NCBI RefSeq assembly: GCF_020531915.1
Contig: NZ_JAJAVG010000006.1
Coordinates: forward strand, 1-64,000
From: Methylovorus mays
GTDB lineage: Bacteria; Pseudomonadota; Gammaproteobacteria; Burkholderiales; Methylophilaceae
Length of the DNA stretch: 64,000 bases
Reading direction: 5' to 3'
Below, in pieces: positions 10,813-20,444 of the stretch. The notes beneath the pieces are model-generated. The model was given only the letters and a program-made list of their open reading frames with translations. It searched no databases and had not been told where the DNA came from. The stretch's first letter is position 1. Every line of letters begins with the position of its first letter. The translations under genes and the position numbers were made by a program.

Positions 10813-10838
10813 GTATTTCAAAACGATTGTCCGACAAT

Positions 10839-10915
10839 CTGCCCGTAGCTCAACCGGATAGAGCACCAGCCTTCTAAGCTGGGGGTTACAGGTTCGATTC
10901 CTGTCGGGCAGGCCA
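10839..10915 (+). tRNA. tRNA-Arg (anticodon TCT)
   Basis: The acceptor arms CTGCCCG and CGGGCAG pair perfectly. The anticodon stem CCAGC/GCTGG has loop CTTCTAA, giving TCT, which reads AGA/AGG. The T-arm ACAGG-TTCGATT-CCTGT is perfect and CCA is encoded. It follows tRNA-Pro by 26 bp. Confidence 0.97.
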
Positions 10916-10939
10916 TGATACTGATCCCCCAGTTTCAAT

Positions 10940-11016
10940 GGTGGCTGTAGCTCAGTTGGTAGAGCCCTGGATTGTGATTCCAGTTGTCGTGGGTTCGAGC
11001 CCCATCAGCCACCCCA
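10940..11016 (+). tRNA. tRNA-His (anticodon GTG)
   Basis: The extra G at 10940 is the G-1 identity base of tRNA-His, facing C73. The acceptor arms GTGGCTG/CAGCCAC pair perfectly. The anticodon stem CTGGA/TCCAG encloses TTGTGAT, giving GTG. CCA is encoded. It lies 24 bp after tRNA-Arg in the same cluster. Confidence 0.97.
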
Positions 11017-11079
11017 TTTAATTCCCCCCGCTTTAAAAAATTCAGCACATACAGTTCAATCAGCTTTCGCTTTCTTGAG

Positions 11080-11394
11080 TTAAGGCGTAATGCTTTTAAG
11101 CGCTCGCAGGATTATCCCTTCACTGTCAGGCCTCACTTCTCTCGTTATTTCTTTACCATCTCGCAGGAATATCAATGTTGGCCAAAGTTTGACGCCGAAA
11201 GTGCGGCCAAGGCGACGACCTTTTCCATCTTCAATACGAAAGTAGCTTAATTGGGGATGGGCCTTTACCAAGGCATCTACCCAAGGGCGGCTATGCTGGC
11301 AATAGCTACAATAGGTGGAACCAAATTCTATCAATACTGGACCTGCAAGTTGGTCAATATCGCTGCGAGTAGGGTCGGCGTGCTGCTCTGGCAT
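11080..11394 (-). CDS. Thioredoxin-like protein
   Basis: This 104-residue protein has a thioredoxin fold. The PVLIEFGSTYCSYC segment holds a CSYC active site at about residues 29-32, instead of the CGPC of true thioredoxins. A cis-Pro in KLWPTLIFLRDG follows. No signal peptide is visible, so it is probably cytoplasmic. Such CxxC variants occur in thioredoxin relatives that reduce specific partners. It points towards the tRNA cluster and is not obviously in an operon. The 253 bp between it and the next gene show no promoter I can name. Confidence 0.75.
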   Translation of the reverse strand: MPEQHADPTRSDIDQLAGPVLIEFGSTYCSYCQHSRPWVDALVKAHPQLSYFRIEDGKGRRLGRTFGVKLWPTLIFLRDGKEITREVRPDSEGIILRALKSITP

Positions 11395-11647
11395 GATGCT
11401 CCGGGATTTATTCAGCGATATATAAATAAGGTGGATATCGTATAACGAGTTGCGTGCAAAATCGAGCCAGCATATTGGAGTAAGTCACTCATAAAAGGGT
11501 TGAATAACGCATTTTTCATCGTGCTCTGCAGGTGTGTAAGGTCCGCGTCTGTATGGATATCTGCCATTGATGCCACTGGGCTTAGTGGTTATAGTAACGT
11601 CATGAAAAATAAAAATTCTTTAATTTAAGCTGTGGTAAGGGGGTGTC

Positions 11648-13081
11648 ATGACTACAGCTCGTCCAGTTCTCATTATTGTTGACGATGATCCTCTGATCAC
11701 CGATACATTGCATTTCGTATTGGGTAAATCGTTCGATGTATTTGTCGCCGCCTCCCGTGCACAAGCGCAAAGCGTATTGCGCCAGCTGAGTGAGCCACCT
11801 TCTCTTGCCTTGGTTGATCTGGGCCTGCCTCCCTCGCCGCAAAAGCCGGATGAGGGATTTCAGTTGATTTCCGAATTGCTGGCACATTCGCCCACCATGA
11901 AGATACTGGTGCTGTCGGGCCAGAATGAAGCGTTTAATGTGAAGCATGCCCTGACGCTGGGGGCCGTGGATTTTATCCCCAAGCCATGCGATGTCGAGCG
12001 ACTGCAGACGATTTTGCTCAATGCCTTGCAGTTGCAGCATGCCGAACAGACTGAAGGGGACTTAAGCAACGAAACCTCCTTGCCAGGCTTGCTGGGCGAA
12101 AGCGCCCCCATTCAAACCTTGCGCACGCAAATCTCGCAATTTGCTGATGCGCCATTCCCCGTACTGATCGAAGGCGAGTCCGGTAGCGGCAAGGAACTGG
12201 TGGCGACCAGTCTGCATCGCCTGAGCAAGCGTGCGAACGCGCCTTATCTTTCCATCAACTGCGCGGCCATATCGCCATTACTGGCGGAGTCCATATTATT
12301 TGGGCATGGCAAGGGCGCATTTACCGGCGCCGCCAACACCCAGACAGGGTATTTTGAAGATGCCGGTGATGGGACGTTATTCCTGGACGAAATTGGCGAG
12401 TTGCCATTGGAGTTGCAGGCCAAGTTATTACGCGTGCTCGAGAACGGTGAATACCAGCGCGTGGGTGAAACGCAGACCAGGCAGAGTCGGGCGCGCATCG
12501 TCGCCGCCACCAATCGGGATTTGCGTACCGAGGTGCGTAATGGCAAGTTTCGCATCGATCTTTATCACAGGCTGAGCGTATTTGCGTTGCGCGTGCCGCC
12601 GCTGCGCGATCTGGAAAATGACCGATTGCTATTACTGGAGCATTTCAGTCAATTCTATGCTCGCGAGACAGGGCAGGCGCTATTTACGCTGGATGAACAG
12701 GCGCGGCAGTTATGGATGGATTATCACTTTCCGGGCAATGTGCGTGAATTGCGTAACATCATCATCCGCCTGCTAGCCAATTACGCTGGCGAGACGGTGA
12801 CGCAGAGTCGTCTGTCCTCAGAGCTGGACTTGATCGGGCAGATCAAGGTGAAAGAGATCATGCTCAACGACGGCGATGCCATCACCCTGCATGCTTACCA
12901 GCACCTGCGTAGCGAAGCAAACATCAATGTGGATGCCGTGCTGAAGCGTTGGGAAAACGCTTATGTGAATGCTGCCCTGAAAATTACCCACGGTAATTTG
13001 AGTCAGGCCGCCAAGCTGCTAGGTATCAATCGCACGACCTTATATAGCCGCATACAAACCCAGGAAGAGTACAAAGAATAG
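11648..13081 (+). CDS. Sigma-54-dependent response regulator, NtrC family
   Basis: The 477-residue activator begins with a receiver domain (about 1-120): acidic pocket D12-D14, phosphoacceptor D57 in ALVDLGLP, and Lys112. An AAA+ sigma-54-interaction domain follows (Walker A GESGSGKE around 176-183, GAFTGA 223-228, Walker [10 protein letters not shown]). A Fis-type helix-turn-helix ends the protein. No kinase gene adjoins it. It stops 4 bp before mshM, so it heads the pilus operon and probably controls it. I found no -24/-12 site in the 253 bp upstream or before mshL, so its target promoter is unseen. Confidence 0.88.
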   Translation: MTTARPVLIIVDDDPLITDTLHFVLGKSFDVFVAASRAQAQSVLRQLSEPPSLALVDLGLPPSPQKPDEGFQLISELLAHSPTMKILVLSGQNEAFNVKHALTLGAVDFIPKPCDVERLQTILLNALQLQHAEQTEGDLSNETSLPGLLGESAPIQTLRTQISQFADAPFPVLIEGESGSGKELVATSLHRLSKRANAPYLSINCAAISPLLAESILFGHGKGAFTGAANTQTGYFEDAGDGTLFLDEIGELPLELQAKLLRVLENGEYQRVGETQTRQSRARIVAATNRDLRTEVRNGKFRIDLYHRLSVFALRVPPLRDLENDRLLLLEHFSQFYARETGQALFTLDEQARQLWMDYHFPGNVRELRNIIIRLLANYAGETVTQSRLSSELDLIGQIKVKEIMLNDGDAITLHAYQHLRSEANINVDAVLKRWENAYVNAALKITHGNLSQAAKLLGINRTTLYSRIQTQEEYKE

Positions 13082-13085
13082 GCCC

Positions 13086-14486
13086 ATGTACTATGCGCAT
13101 TTCGGCTTAAAGGAACCCCCTTACAAAATCACGCCGAATACCGACGTGTTTTTCACGGGTGGCAAGCGAGGCGCGATCCTGGACGCCCTGATATATGCCA
13201 TTCGCAGTGGCGAAGGCATTATCAAGGTGGTTGGTGAAGTGGGAAGTGGCAAAACCATGCTATGCCGCATGCTGCAGACGCAACTGCCGGATAGCATAGA
13301 AACCGTTTACCTGGCCAACCCCAGCATGGCGCCGGATGAAGTGCTATATGCCACTGCGTTTGAGCTGCAGCTGAAGTTGCCTAAAAATGCGGACAAATTT
13401 CATGTCATGCAGATTCTGCAGCAGTATCTGCTTGACCGGCATGCAGCAGGAAAACAAGTGGTGGTGTTCGTGGAAGAAGCGCAAGGGATGCCCCTCGCCA
13501 CACTGGAAGAGCTGCGATTGCTTTCCAATCTCGAAACCAAGCATGACAAGCTTTTGCAGATTGTCCTGTTCGGGCAGCCCGAGCTGGATACCAATCTGAA
13601 CGCTTCGCATATTCGGCAGTTGCGGGAGCGTATTACCCATAGCTTCAAATTGCAGCCTCTCGATCAGCAGGAAGTGAGTGAGTACCTCATGTTCCGTTTG
13701 CGTGCCGCTGGCTATTTTGGTCCGCCGCTATTTACGCCAGCTGCCATCAAGTTGATTTCGCGCACTGCGGAAGGTCTGGTGCGCAGGGTAAATGTACTGG
13801 CAGACAAGGCGCTGCTGGCGGCTTTTTCAGACAATGTCTATCAGGTGCGCCCCCAGCATGTGCGTAGCGCGATTGCCGACAGTGAGTTTAGCCAGCAAGC
13901 ACAGCAAAATAGATGGCGGAGATGGCAATTTGCCTTGGGGGTACTGACTTTGTGCGCAGGCTTGGCTGCTGGCTATATCGGGCATCAGTGGCAGTCTGGC
14001 AAACCCATTTCTCAGCCTGTAAATGCCCCCGTGCTAGCGCCATCGTCAGCACATGTGGTTTCCGAGCCGCAGGCCGATGAGGTGAAGCTGACCAACGAAT
14101 CCGTGACGGCATTCGAGCCTTTCGGTGCCGAGCAGCCACCAGCGAGTGCGATGCAAGATGTTCTGGAAGCCCGCTTGCAAGCCACGCAAGCGTGGTTAGA
14201 TCGACAGATCGAGACCACCGTTACCTTGCAGTTGATGGGGGCCTATCACGATGCTGATATGCGCGATGCCCTGAAAGCACTGGCGCTCAAGCTTAAGCTG
14301 GAGGATATTTATGTGGTACGTACGCGTGTTAGCGGCCAGCCGTTCCTGAGCCTCTTTTATGGCAGCTTTGCTAACCGCGAAGCCGCCGCATCCGCCTTGA
14401 AGCAATTGCCGGAAAGCGTGAGAGCCAACCAGCCACATATGAGAACTGTGGGGGGTATCACAAAAGAAATAAAACAACTTCAATAG
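13086..14486 (+). CDS. mshM: MSHA/ExeA-type ATPase MshM with C-terminal periplasmic domain
   Basis: The start MYYAHFGLKEPPYKITPN is the hallmark of the MshM/ExeA AAA+ ATPases. Walker A GEVGSGKT is near residue 55 and Walker B VVVFVEEAQ near 135. After the ATPase part (about 1-265) comes one membrane segment at about 281-299, and then a periplasmic region ending in a small SPOR-like fold (SGQPFLSLFYGSFANREAA). ExeA-type proteins help place or multimerise the secretin in the cell wall, and the secretin gene is next. It starts 4 bp after the response regulator. Confidence 0.85.
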   Translation: MYYAHFGLKEPPYKITPNTDVFFTGGKRGAILDALIYAIRSGEGIIKVVGEVGSGKTMLCRMLQTQLPDSIETVYLANPSMAPDEVLYATAFELQLKLPKNADKFHVMQILQQYLLDRHAAGKQVVVFVEEAQGMPLATLEELRLLSNLETKHDKLLQIVLFGQPELDTNLNASHIRQLRERITHSFKLQPLDQQEVSEYLMFRLRAAGYFGPPLFTPAAIKLISRTAEGLVRRVNVLADKALLAAFSDNVYQVRPQHVRSAIADSEFSQQAQQNRWRRWQFALGVLTLCAGLAAGYIGHQWQSGKPISQPVNAPVLAPSSAHVVSEPQADEVKLTNESVTAFEPFGAEQPPASAMQDVLEARLQATQAWLDRQIETTVTLQLMGAYHDADMRDALKALALKLKLEDIYVVRTRVSGQPFLSLFYGSFANREAAASALKQLPESVRANQPHMRTVGGITKEIKQLQ

Positions 14487-14555
14487 CTTAATTGCCTTAC
14501 TGTACTTAATATGCGATAAATCAAGGGCTGTTTACATGGGGAATCACAAGGCACG

Positions 14556-16367
14556 ATGAATAATAAGATCGTCACTGCTATTGCCTGGCTTGGGTTGGCC
14601 GGCTGTTCACATGTATCTCAGATCACACCCTCGACGGGGCATATCGATGCCGTGACGCCTCCTGCGCCAGTCGCCGCCATTCCTCAGCCCGTCAAAATCA
14701 CACCATTTGTTCCCGCGCCCAAGGCCAAAAGTCGCGAACAGACCTACAGCGTTGTCGTGAATGAAGTGCCCGTCAAAGAAATCCTGTTTGCGCTGGCGCG
14801 TGAAAGCAAACTCAATGTGGATATTCACCCTTCCATCCAGGGCAAAGTCACACTGAATGCGGTGGATCAGACCTTGCCAGCGATTCTGGAGCGCCTCGCC
14901 AAACAGGTTGACCTCACCTACAAGGTCGAAAACAACGTGTTGTATGTGGCTCCCGATATGCCGGTATTGCGTACCTACAAGGTCGACTATGTGAATATGT
15001 CGCGTGACACAACCGGCTTTATCGGTGCGGCAGCGGAAATTGCCAGTACGGGGCGCAGTGCCAGTACCGGGACCGCAGGTAGTGTGTCCACCGTCACAAG
15101 CAACGGGACTGGGGCCGCCAATAGCTCACGTACCGCAGTCAACAGCGAATCCAAAAATCATTTATGGGAAACCCTGATCCAGAACCTGCGTGACCTTTTG
15201 GCAGAAACGGATAAGGAAGTGATCATTTCGCGCACGGCGAGCCCATCGCAAGCGGAGTCGCCAGCAGGTAATGGCGAAGGCGACCATCCCGCCCAACTAT
15301 TGAATCCCAGCCAGACCACGCTACCTCCGGGTGCAAGCAATGCGCGCACCGCACAAGAAGAGCGTGACCAGGCCCGCGCCGAATACAAGACCCTGTTCGC
15401 GGCAACGGTGATCGCCAGTCCGGAGACAGGCGTCATCAGTGTGCGAGCCACCAGCAGACAACACGAAAAAGTGCAGGAGTTTCTGGATAAAGTCATGGCA
15501 AGCGCTCGGCGCCAGGTTTTGATCGAAGCCTCTATTGTGGAAGTCACCCTCAATGACACTTATCAAGCCGGTATTGACTGGACGCGTCTGGGGGGCGGGT
15601 TTAACATCAATGGCTCTCTTGGCACTACCGGCATTGTTTCGCCCTCAGGAGTCGCGGCGGCGGCGGGCAGTGTGAGCCCGTTTGTGGTGGGCTACAGCAG
15701 CAATGACATCAGCCTCGGTCTCAGGCTATTGCAACAGTTTGGCAACACCAAGGTGCTTTCCAGCCCAAAACTGATGGTTTTGAATAACCAGACTGCGGTG
15801 TTGAAGGTGGTGGATAATCTGGTGTATTTCACGATTCAATCACAGATATCCCAAGGCCTCACCACGGGTTCCACCAACCTGCAATCGGTCACCACCACGC
15901 CCAATACCGTACCTGTAGGCGTGGTCATGAGTGTCACGCCTCAAATCAATGATCTTGGCCAGGTCAACATTAATGTGCGGCCCACAATTTCGCGGGTGGT
16001 CAGCTACGTAAATGATCCTAATCCCCAACTCGCCAATGCTAATGTCACCAGCCGCATTCCCCAGATTCAGGTACGCGAGCTGGAATCGGTGTTGCGGGTG
16101 AACAGCGGCAACACGGCTGTGTTGGGTGGCTTGATGCAGGACAATATCCAGCAGGCGTCCGATCGCGTGCCTGAAGTGTCCAAAATCCCCTTTTTCGGCA
16201 AGCTGTTTACGGCCCGCAGTGACTTTACAATTAAAACCGAGCTGGTGATTTTCCTGCGGCCCATCGTCATTCAAAATGCCACGCTGGAAAGCGAGGAGCT
16301 GCAGTCATACAAGCAATACCTGCCCAGCATGCAATTACCGCAAAAGCTCGATGAGTCTGCTTATTAA
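14556..16367 (+). CDS. mshL: MSHA-type secretin MshL
   Basis: The 603-residue outer-membrane channel subunit starts with a lipoprotein signal whose lipobox is LAGC (Cys at about 17). Residues 65-150 form a secretin/TonB N-terminal (STN) domain. A linker of about 60 Ser/Thr/Gly-rich residues follows, then an N-domain and the C-terminal secretin core with VPVGVVMSVTPQIND and VLGGLMQD. It would form the pore for a pilus or pseudopilus. It follows mshM by 69 bp and overlaps the next gene by 17 bp, indicating translational coupling. Confidence 0.9.
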   Translation: MNNKIVTAIAWLGLAGCSHVSQITPSTGHIDAVTPPAPVAAIPQPVKITPFVPAPKAKSREQTYSVVVNEVPVKEILFALARESKLNVDIHPSIQGKVTLNAVDQTLPAILERLAKQVDLTYKVENNVLYVAPDMPVLRTYKVDYVNMSRDTTGFIGAAAEIASTGRSASTGTAGSVSTVTSNGTGAANSSRTAVNSESKNHLWETLIQNLRDLLAETDKEVIISRTASPSQAESPAGNGEGDHPAQLLNPSQTTLPPGASNARTAQEERDQARAEYKTLFAATVIASPETGVISVRATSRQHEKVQEFLDKVMASARRQVLIEASIVEVTLNDTYQAGIDWTRLGGGFNINGSLGTTGIVSPSGVAAAAGSVSPFVVGYSSNDISLGLRLLQQFGNTKVLSSPKLMVLNNQTAVLKVVDNLVYFTIQSQISQGLTTGSTNLQSVTTTPNTVPVGVVMSVTPQINDLGQVNINVRPTISRVVSYVNDPNPQLANANVTSRIPQIQVRELESVLRVNSGNTAVLGGLMQDNIQQASDRVPEVSKIPFFGKLFTARSDFTIKTELVIFLRPIVIQNATLESEELQSYKQYLPSMQLPQKLDESAY

Positions 16368-17496
16368 AGCCCTATCCCGCGCTGAACAAGGCAAGAGCAG
16401 TGGAGACGCTGCGGCCGCCGAAACCTTGTCGCTTGAACCGCAAGTCACGGCAGGCAATACGCGCGAGGCTGAGCGGGCGCCTGCAGGCGACAGGGCCGCT
16501 GCCAGCACGCTAATGCATGCCAGGCCGCGTCATTCCGCAATATCACCAACCGCCATCGGGGCATTGGGATTGGTGCTGTTGCTGGCATTGCTCGGCGGAT
16601 ATTTTTTGTATGACTATCTGCAATCGTTAGCCAAACCTGACATCGTCATGGCAAAAATGGCTCCGCCAGAGGTGCCAGCCGCTCCAACTGGCCCGGTAGC
16701 TGAAGAGCCGCCTGCTGCAAGTGATAGCCCATCATCGGTGACTTCACCCGCGGAGATATTCTCTAACAAACATCCTGAACCCAGCGCTGGCGCAGATTCT
16801 GCTTCAGATGTAAGTGCTCCTGCAAAACCACTAGCCGCGGGTAAAGCTGCACCGCAGGTATTTGGCGCGACGCCGGAATTGCCGACGACCAGTACATTTA
16901 CCGTCAGCAAAAGCAATAGTGCGCCTGCCGTGAACCCGAGTCTCTCCGCGGCATATAAAGCCTGGCAGACAGGGGATATTGCCTCGGCGCAAAAGCAATA
17001 CCGCATGGTCTTGCAGAGTGATAGCGCCAATGTCGATGCCTTGCTGGGCATGGCGGCTATTGCCTTGCAGCAAGGGCGGCAAGCCGATGCACGCGGCTGG
17101 TATGGCAAAGTGCTGGAACTGGATCCCCGCAACCCGACAGCGCAATCTGCTTTGATTGGCATTGGAGAGGCGGCGGATCCTCTCGGTAGCGAAAGTGCAT
17201 TGAAAAATTTGCTGGCGCAGCAGCCGGAAGCCGCCCATTTGCATGCCATGCTGGGCAATCTTTACGCAAGCCAGCCGCAGTGGGCTTCGGCTCAGCAGGC
17301 GTATTTTCAGGCGCACCATTTTGCGCCGGATAACGTCGACTATCTATTCAATCTGGCCGTCAGTCTGGACCAGATGGGTAAACCTGCGCTGGCGCTGCCG
17401 TATTACCTGCAGGTCCTGCAACGCCTTCCCGCTGCGGGGGCGTCGCAGGTGGATCGCGCGCAGCTGGAAGCGCGTATTGCCCAGTTACAGCCTTGA
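16351..17496 (+). CDS. mshN: TPR protein of the MSHA-like locus (MshN-like)
   Basis: I place the start at ATG 16351 (MSLLIKALSRAEQ). The frame is open upstream only inside mshL. The 381-residue product has a short cytoplasmic N-terminus, a membrane segment at about 69-90, a Pro/Ala-rich periplasmic linker (about 95-200), and TPR-like helices from about 210 to the end (AWQTGDIASAQKQYRMVLQS and repeats). MshN of Vibrio has the same layout and sits at the same place in the operon. The partner is unknown; TPR proteins here may assist secretin or pilus assembly. Confidence 0.78.
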   Translation: MSLLIKALSRAEQGKSSGDAAAAETLSLEPQVTAGNTREAERAPAGDRAAASTLMHARPRHSAISPTAIGALGLVLLLALLGGYFLYDYLQSLAKPDIVMAKMAPPEVPAAPTGPVAEEPPAASDSPSSVTSPAEIFSNKHPEPSAGADSASDVSAPAKPLAAGKAAPQVFGATPELPTTSTFTVSKSNSAPAVNPSLSAAYKAWQTGDIASAQKQYRMVLQSDSANVDALLGMAAIALQQGRQADARGWYGKVLELDPRNPTAQSALIGIGEAADPLGSESALKNLLAQQPEAAHLHAMLGNLYASQPQWASAQQAYFQAHHFAPDNVDYLFNLAVSLDQMGKPALALPYYLQVLQRLPAAGASQVDRAQLEARIAQLQP

Positions 17497-17532
17497 ACTC
17501 ATATCATAATTTAAAGAGCATACTCGAACGGC

Positions 17533-19236
17533 ATGACAGAACCTCAGCGTAAACAGCGGCTTGGTGAATTGATGGTGCAGCAGGGGCTGCTGAGCCAGGA
17601 TCAGCTCCGCATTGCGTTGATTGAGCAATCGCAAAATGATATTCCGCTAGGCCGTCATCTGGTGCGCCTGGGGTTTGTCACCGAAGCCATGGTGCGCGAT
17701 CTGGTGGCGGACACCATTGGCTATGAAAGCATAGACCTGGCGCCCGTGGTGGCTGATGCCGAGGCACTTGCCATGGTGCCGGAGGACTTTGCCCGTCGCT
17801 ATCATCTGTTGCCGATTGCTTATGAAGAAGCGGCGCGCCAATTGGTGATCGCCATGGCCGATATGTTCAACGTGGTGGCGCTGGATCAGCTGCGCGCCAT
17901 GCTGGGGCCGCAGATTCAGATCAAGCCGGTGCTGGCCGCGGAAGCGCAGCTGGAAGAATATATCGACCAGTTTTACGGCTATGAGCTTTCGGTGGATGGC
18001 ATTCTGCGCGAAATCGAAACCGGCGAAATCGATTACCAAAGCTTGCAGGCCGATGGCAATGAATATACCCAGCCGGTGGTGCGGCTGGTCGGTGCGCTGT
18101 TGATGGATGCTGTCAAACGCAATGCCTCGGATATTCACTTTGAACCCGAGCTGGCATTTTTACGCATACGTTACCGTATTGATGGCGTGCTACGGCAGGT
18201 GCGCAGCCTGCACAAGACTTTCTGGCCTGCCATTGCCGTTCGTCTCAAAGTCATCAGCGGGATGGATATTGCCGAAACCCGCGCCCCGCAGGATGGCCGC
18301 CTGCAAATCAACCTGGTAGGTCGCCCGATTGATTTCCGCGTTGCCAGTCACCCGACTATCCACGGCGAAAATCTGGTACTGCGCGTGCTCGACCGCGAAA
18401 AATCCATCATGCCGCTGGAGCGCATGGGTATGCGGCCGAATACCCTTAATGAATTGAAGCGCATGATGACGCGCCCGGAAGGCATCGTGGTCGTCACCGG
18501 CCCTACGGGTAGCGGCAAGACCACCACGCTGTATTCCCTGCTGGCGCATCAGAATACCGAGGCAGTGAATATCATGACGCTGGAAGACCCAGTGGAATAC
18601 CCGGTCACCATGATGCGCCAGACCTCGGTGGCCGAGGTCAACAAACTCGATTTTGCCAATGGCATACGCTCCATCATGCGGCAAGATCCCGACATTATCC
18701 TGGTGGGTGAAATACGCGATGAAGATACCGCCACCATGGCATTTCGCGCTGCCATGACCGGGCATCAGGTATTCACCACCCTGCATACCAATTCCGCCCT
18801 GGGTACCTTTCCCCGTTTGCTGGATATCGGCATTTCTCCGGACATCATGGCCGGCAATATCATAGGCGTGGTGGCCCAGCGGCTGGTGCGGGTGCTCTGC
18901 CCGCAATGTAAGCAAGGGCATGCACCTACCGAAGACGAGCGCACGTTACTGGGCCTATCTCCCGGGCAGGATGCCATTATCTACCGGCACGTGGGGTGCA
19001 AGCGCTGCGGCTATACCGGCTATCGCGGTCGCATGGCCATTATCGAGCTGCTGCGTATCGATAGCCAGATGGATGCCCTGATTGCCCGTCGTTCGCATCT
19101 GGATGAAATGCGCGCTCTGGCGATGGAGCAAGGCTTCGTACCTCTGGCTGAAGATGGCGTGCGCCGCATTCTGGAAGGCTATACCAGCATCAGCGAAGTC
19201 ATGCGGGTGATCGACCTGACCAACCGGATGCGTTGA
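17533..19236 (+). CDS. mshE: Pilus assembly/secretion ATPase MshE
   Basis: The 567-residue GspE/PilB-family hexameric ATPase drives pilus extension. Residues 8-60 look like an MshEN domain: two tandem motifs starting RLGELMVQQG and PLGRHLVRLGF, the signature of c-di-GMP binding in Vibrio MshE. The ATPase has Walker A GPTGSGKTT at 323-331, an Asp box, Walker B, and His-box TTLHTNS. A zinc tetracysteine (C456, C459, C489, C492) is complete. It overlaps or abuts the inner-membrane platform gene mshG. Confidence 0.92.
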   Translation: MTEPQRKQRLGELMVQQGLLSQDQLRIALIEQSQNDIPLGRHLVRLGFVTEAMVRDLVADTIGYESIDLAPVVADAEALAMVPEDFARRYHLLPIAYEEAARQLVIAMADMFNVVALDQLRAMLGPQIQIKPVLAAEAQLEEYIDQFYGYELSVDGILREIETGEIDYQSLQADGNEYTQPVVRLVGALLMDAVKRNASDIHFEPELAFLRIRYRIDGVLRQVRSLHKTFWPAIAVRLKVISGMDIAETRAPQDGRLQINLVGRPIDFRVASHPTIHGENLVLRVLDREKSIMPLERMGMRPNTLNELKRMMTRPEGIVVVTGPTGSGKTTTLYSLLAHQNTEAVNIMTLEDPVEYPVTMMRQTSVAEVNKLDFANGIRSIMRQDPDIILVGEIRDEDTATMAFRAAMTGHQVFTTLHTNSALGTFPRLLDIGISPDIMAGNIIGVVAQRLVRVLCPQCKQGHAPTEDERTLLGLSPGQDAIIYRHVGCKRCGYTGYRGRMAIIELLRIDSQMDALIARRSHLDEMRALAMEQGFVPLAEDGVRRILEGYTSISEVMRVIDLTNRMR

Positions 19237-19238
19237 GC

Positions 19239-20444
19239 ATGCCGACCTTCAACTACAAGGCGGTGGACCAGATCGGGCGCCCAGCCCATGGCCAGATAGA
19301 CGCGCTTAACGAAGTCGATCTGGAAGTGCGGCTGGAGCGTATGGGCCTCAGCATGATTACCTTTCGGCCTGCCCGCAAGTCGCCTGCCTTGTTCAAGCGC
19401 AGCCATATCAGCCTGCAGGATCTGATGATGTTCTGTTTTCAGCTGGAACAGCTCACCAGTTCGGGTGTGCCCTTGCTGGAGGGGCTCGCCGATTTGCGCG
19501 ACAGCACAACCAATTTGCATTTTCAGAAGATCATTGGTGCGGTGACCGCTGAAGTCGAAGGCGGGAAAATGCTGTCGCAAGCGCTGGCCGAGCACCCCAA
19601 GGTATTTAATCCCTTGTTTGTCAGCCTGGTGCAGGCGGGCGAGCAAACCGGGCGGCTGCCCGAGGTATTCGATAATCTCGCCAATACCTTCAAATGGCAG
19701 GATGAGTTGTTATCGCAGACGCGCCGCCTGTTGGCCTATCCGCTTTTTATCATGGTAATGGTGCTGAGCGCGGTGGTGTTCCTGATGATTTACCTGGTGC
19801 CCAAGATGGTGGGATTTCTGCGCAACATGGGGCAGGAGTTGCCTTTGCAGACCAAGGTGCTGATCTTTCTTTCCAATGCCTTCGTCAATTACTGGTGGCT
19901 GATCCTGGGGCTACCGGTGCTCATTATCAGCGCGCTGGCTTATCTTATTCATCATTCACCAGCGGCGCGGTACCGTTTTGATTACCTGATGCTGCACTTG
20001 CCGGTCACCGGGCCGATATTACAAAAAATCATACTGGCACGCTTTGCCCGTTATTTTGCCTTGATGTATCAAACCGGCATTCCGATTCTGGATGCCATCA
20101 AGACCAGTGAAAACATCGTGGATAATCGGGCCGTAGCGGATGCCCTGACGCGTGCCCATCATCAGATCAATGCGGGTGAAAGCATGAGTGAAAGCTTTCG
20201 CAATGCCGGGCTTTTCCCTGCGCTGGTGGTGCGCATGATCAAGGTCGGCGAAAGCACTGGTGCGCTCGATGTCGCGCTGCTCAAGATCAGCTATTTTTAT
20301 GATCGCGATGTACGCGAGTCCATCGAAAAGATGCTGAAGATGCTGGAGCCCGCACTCACGGTCATTCTCGGTGCCATCATGGCCTTTATCATGTTCTCGG
20401 TATTGGGCCCGGTTTACGATTCCTTCAGCACGCTAAAACTCTGA
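19239..20444 (+). CDS. mshG: Inner-membrane platform protein MshG (GspF/PilC family)
   Basis: The 401-residue protein has two repeats of the T2SSF domain (about 65-190 and 270-395), each ending in hydrophobic segments such as LAYPLFIMVMVLSAVVFLM and VILGAIMAFIMFSVLGPVY. It is the platform on which the ATPase acts. A TTG six bases earlier is in frame, but ATG 19239 lies 2 bp after the mshE stop and gives the usual N-terminus MPTFNYKAVD. Its stop overlaps the next start by one base. Confidence 0.9.
   Translation: MPTFNYKAVDQIGRPAHGQIDALNEVDLEVRLERMGLSMITFRPARKSPALFKRSHISLQDLMMFCFQLEQLTSSGVPLLEGLADLRDSTTNLHFQKIIGAVTAEVEGGKMLSQALAEHPKVFNPLFVSLVQAGEQTGRLPEVFDNLANTFKWQDELLSQTRRLLAYPLFIMVMVLSAVVFLMIYLVPKMVGFLRNMGQELPLQTKVLIFLSNAFVNYWWLILGLPVLIISALAYLIHHSPAARYRFDYLMLHLPVTGPILQKIILARFARYFALMYQTGIPILDAIKTSENIVDNRAVADALTRAHHQINAGESMSESFRNAGLFPALVVRMIKVGESTGALDVALLKISYFYDRDVRESIEKMLKMLEPALTVILGAIMAFIMFSVLGPVYDSFSTLKL

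Noticed and set aside
10655-10837. A 61-codon N-terminal extension of folD
   Set aside because: It is the antisense of tRNA-Pro plus its promoter. FolD proteins begin near MSAQLING, so only 9791-10654 is coding.
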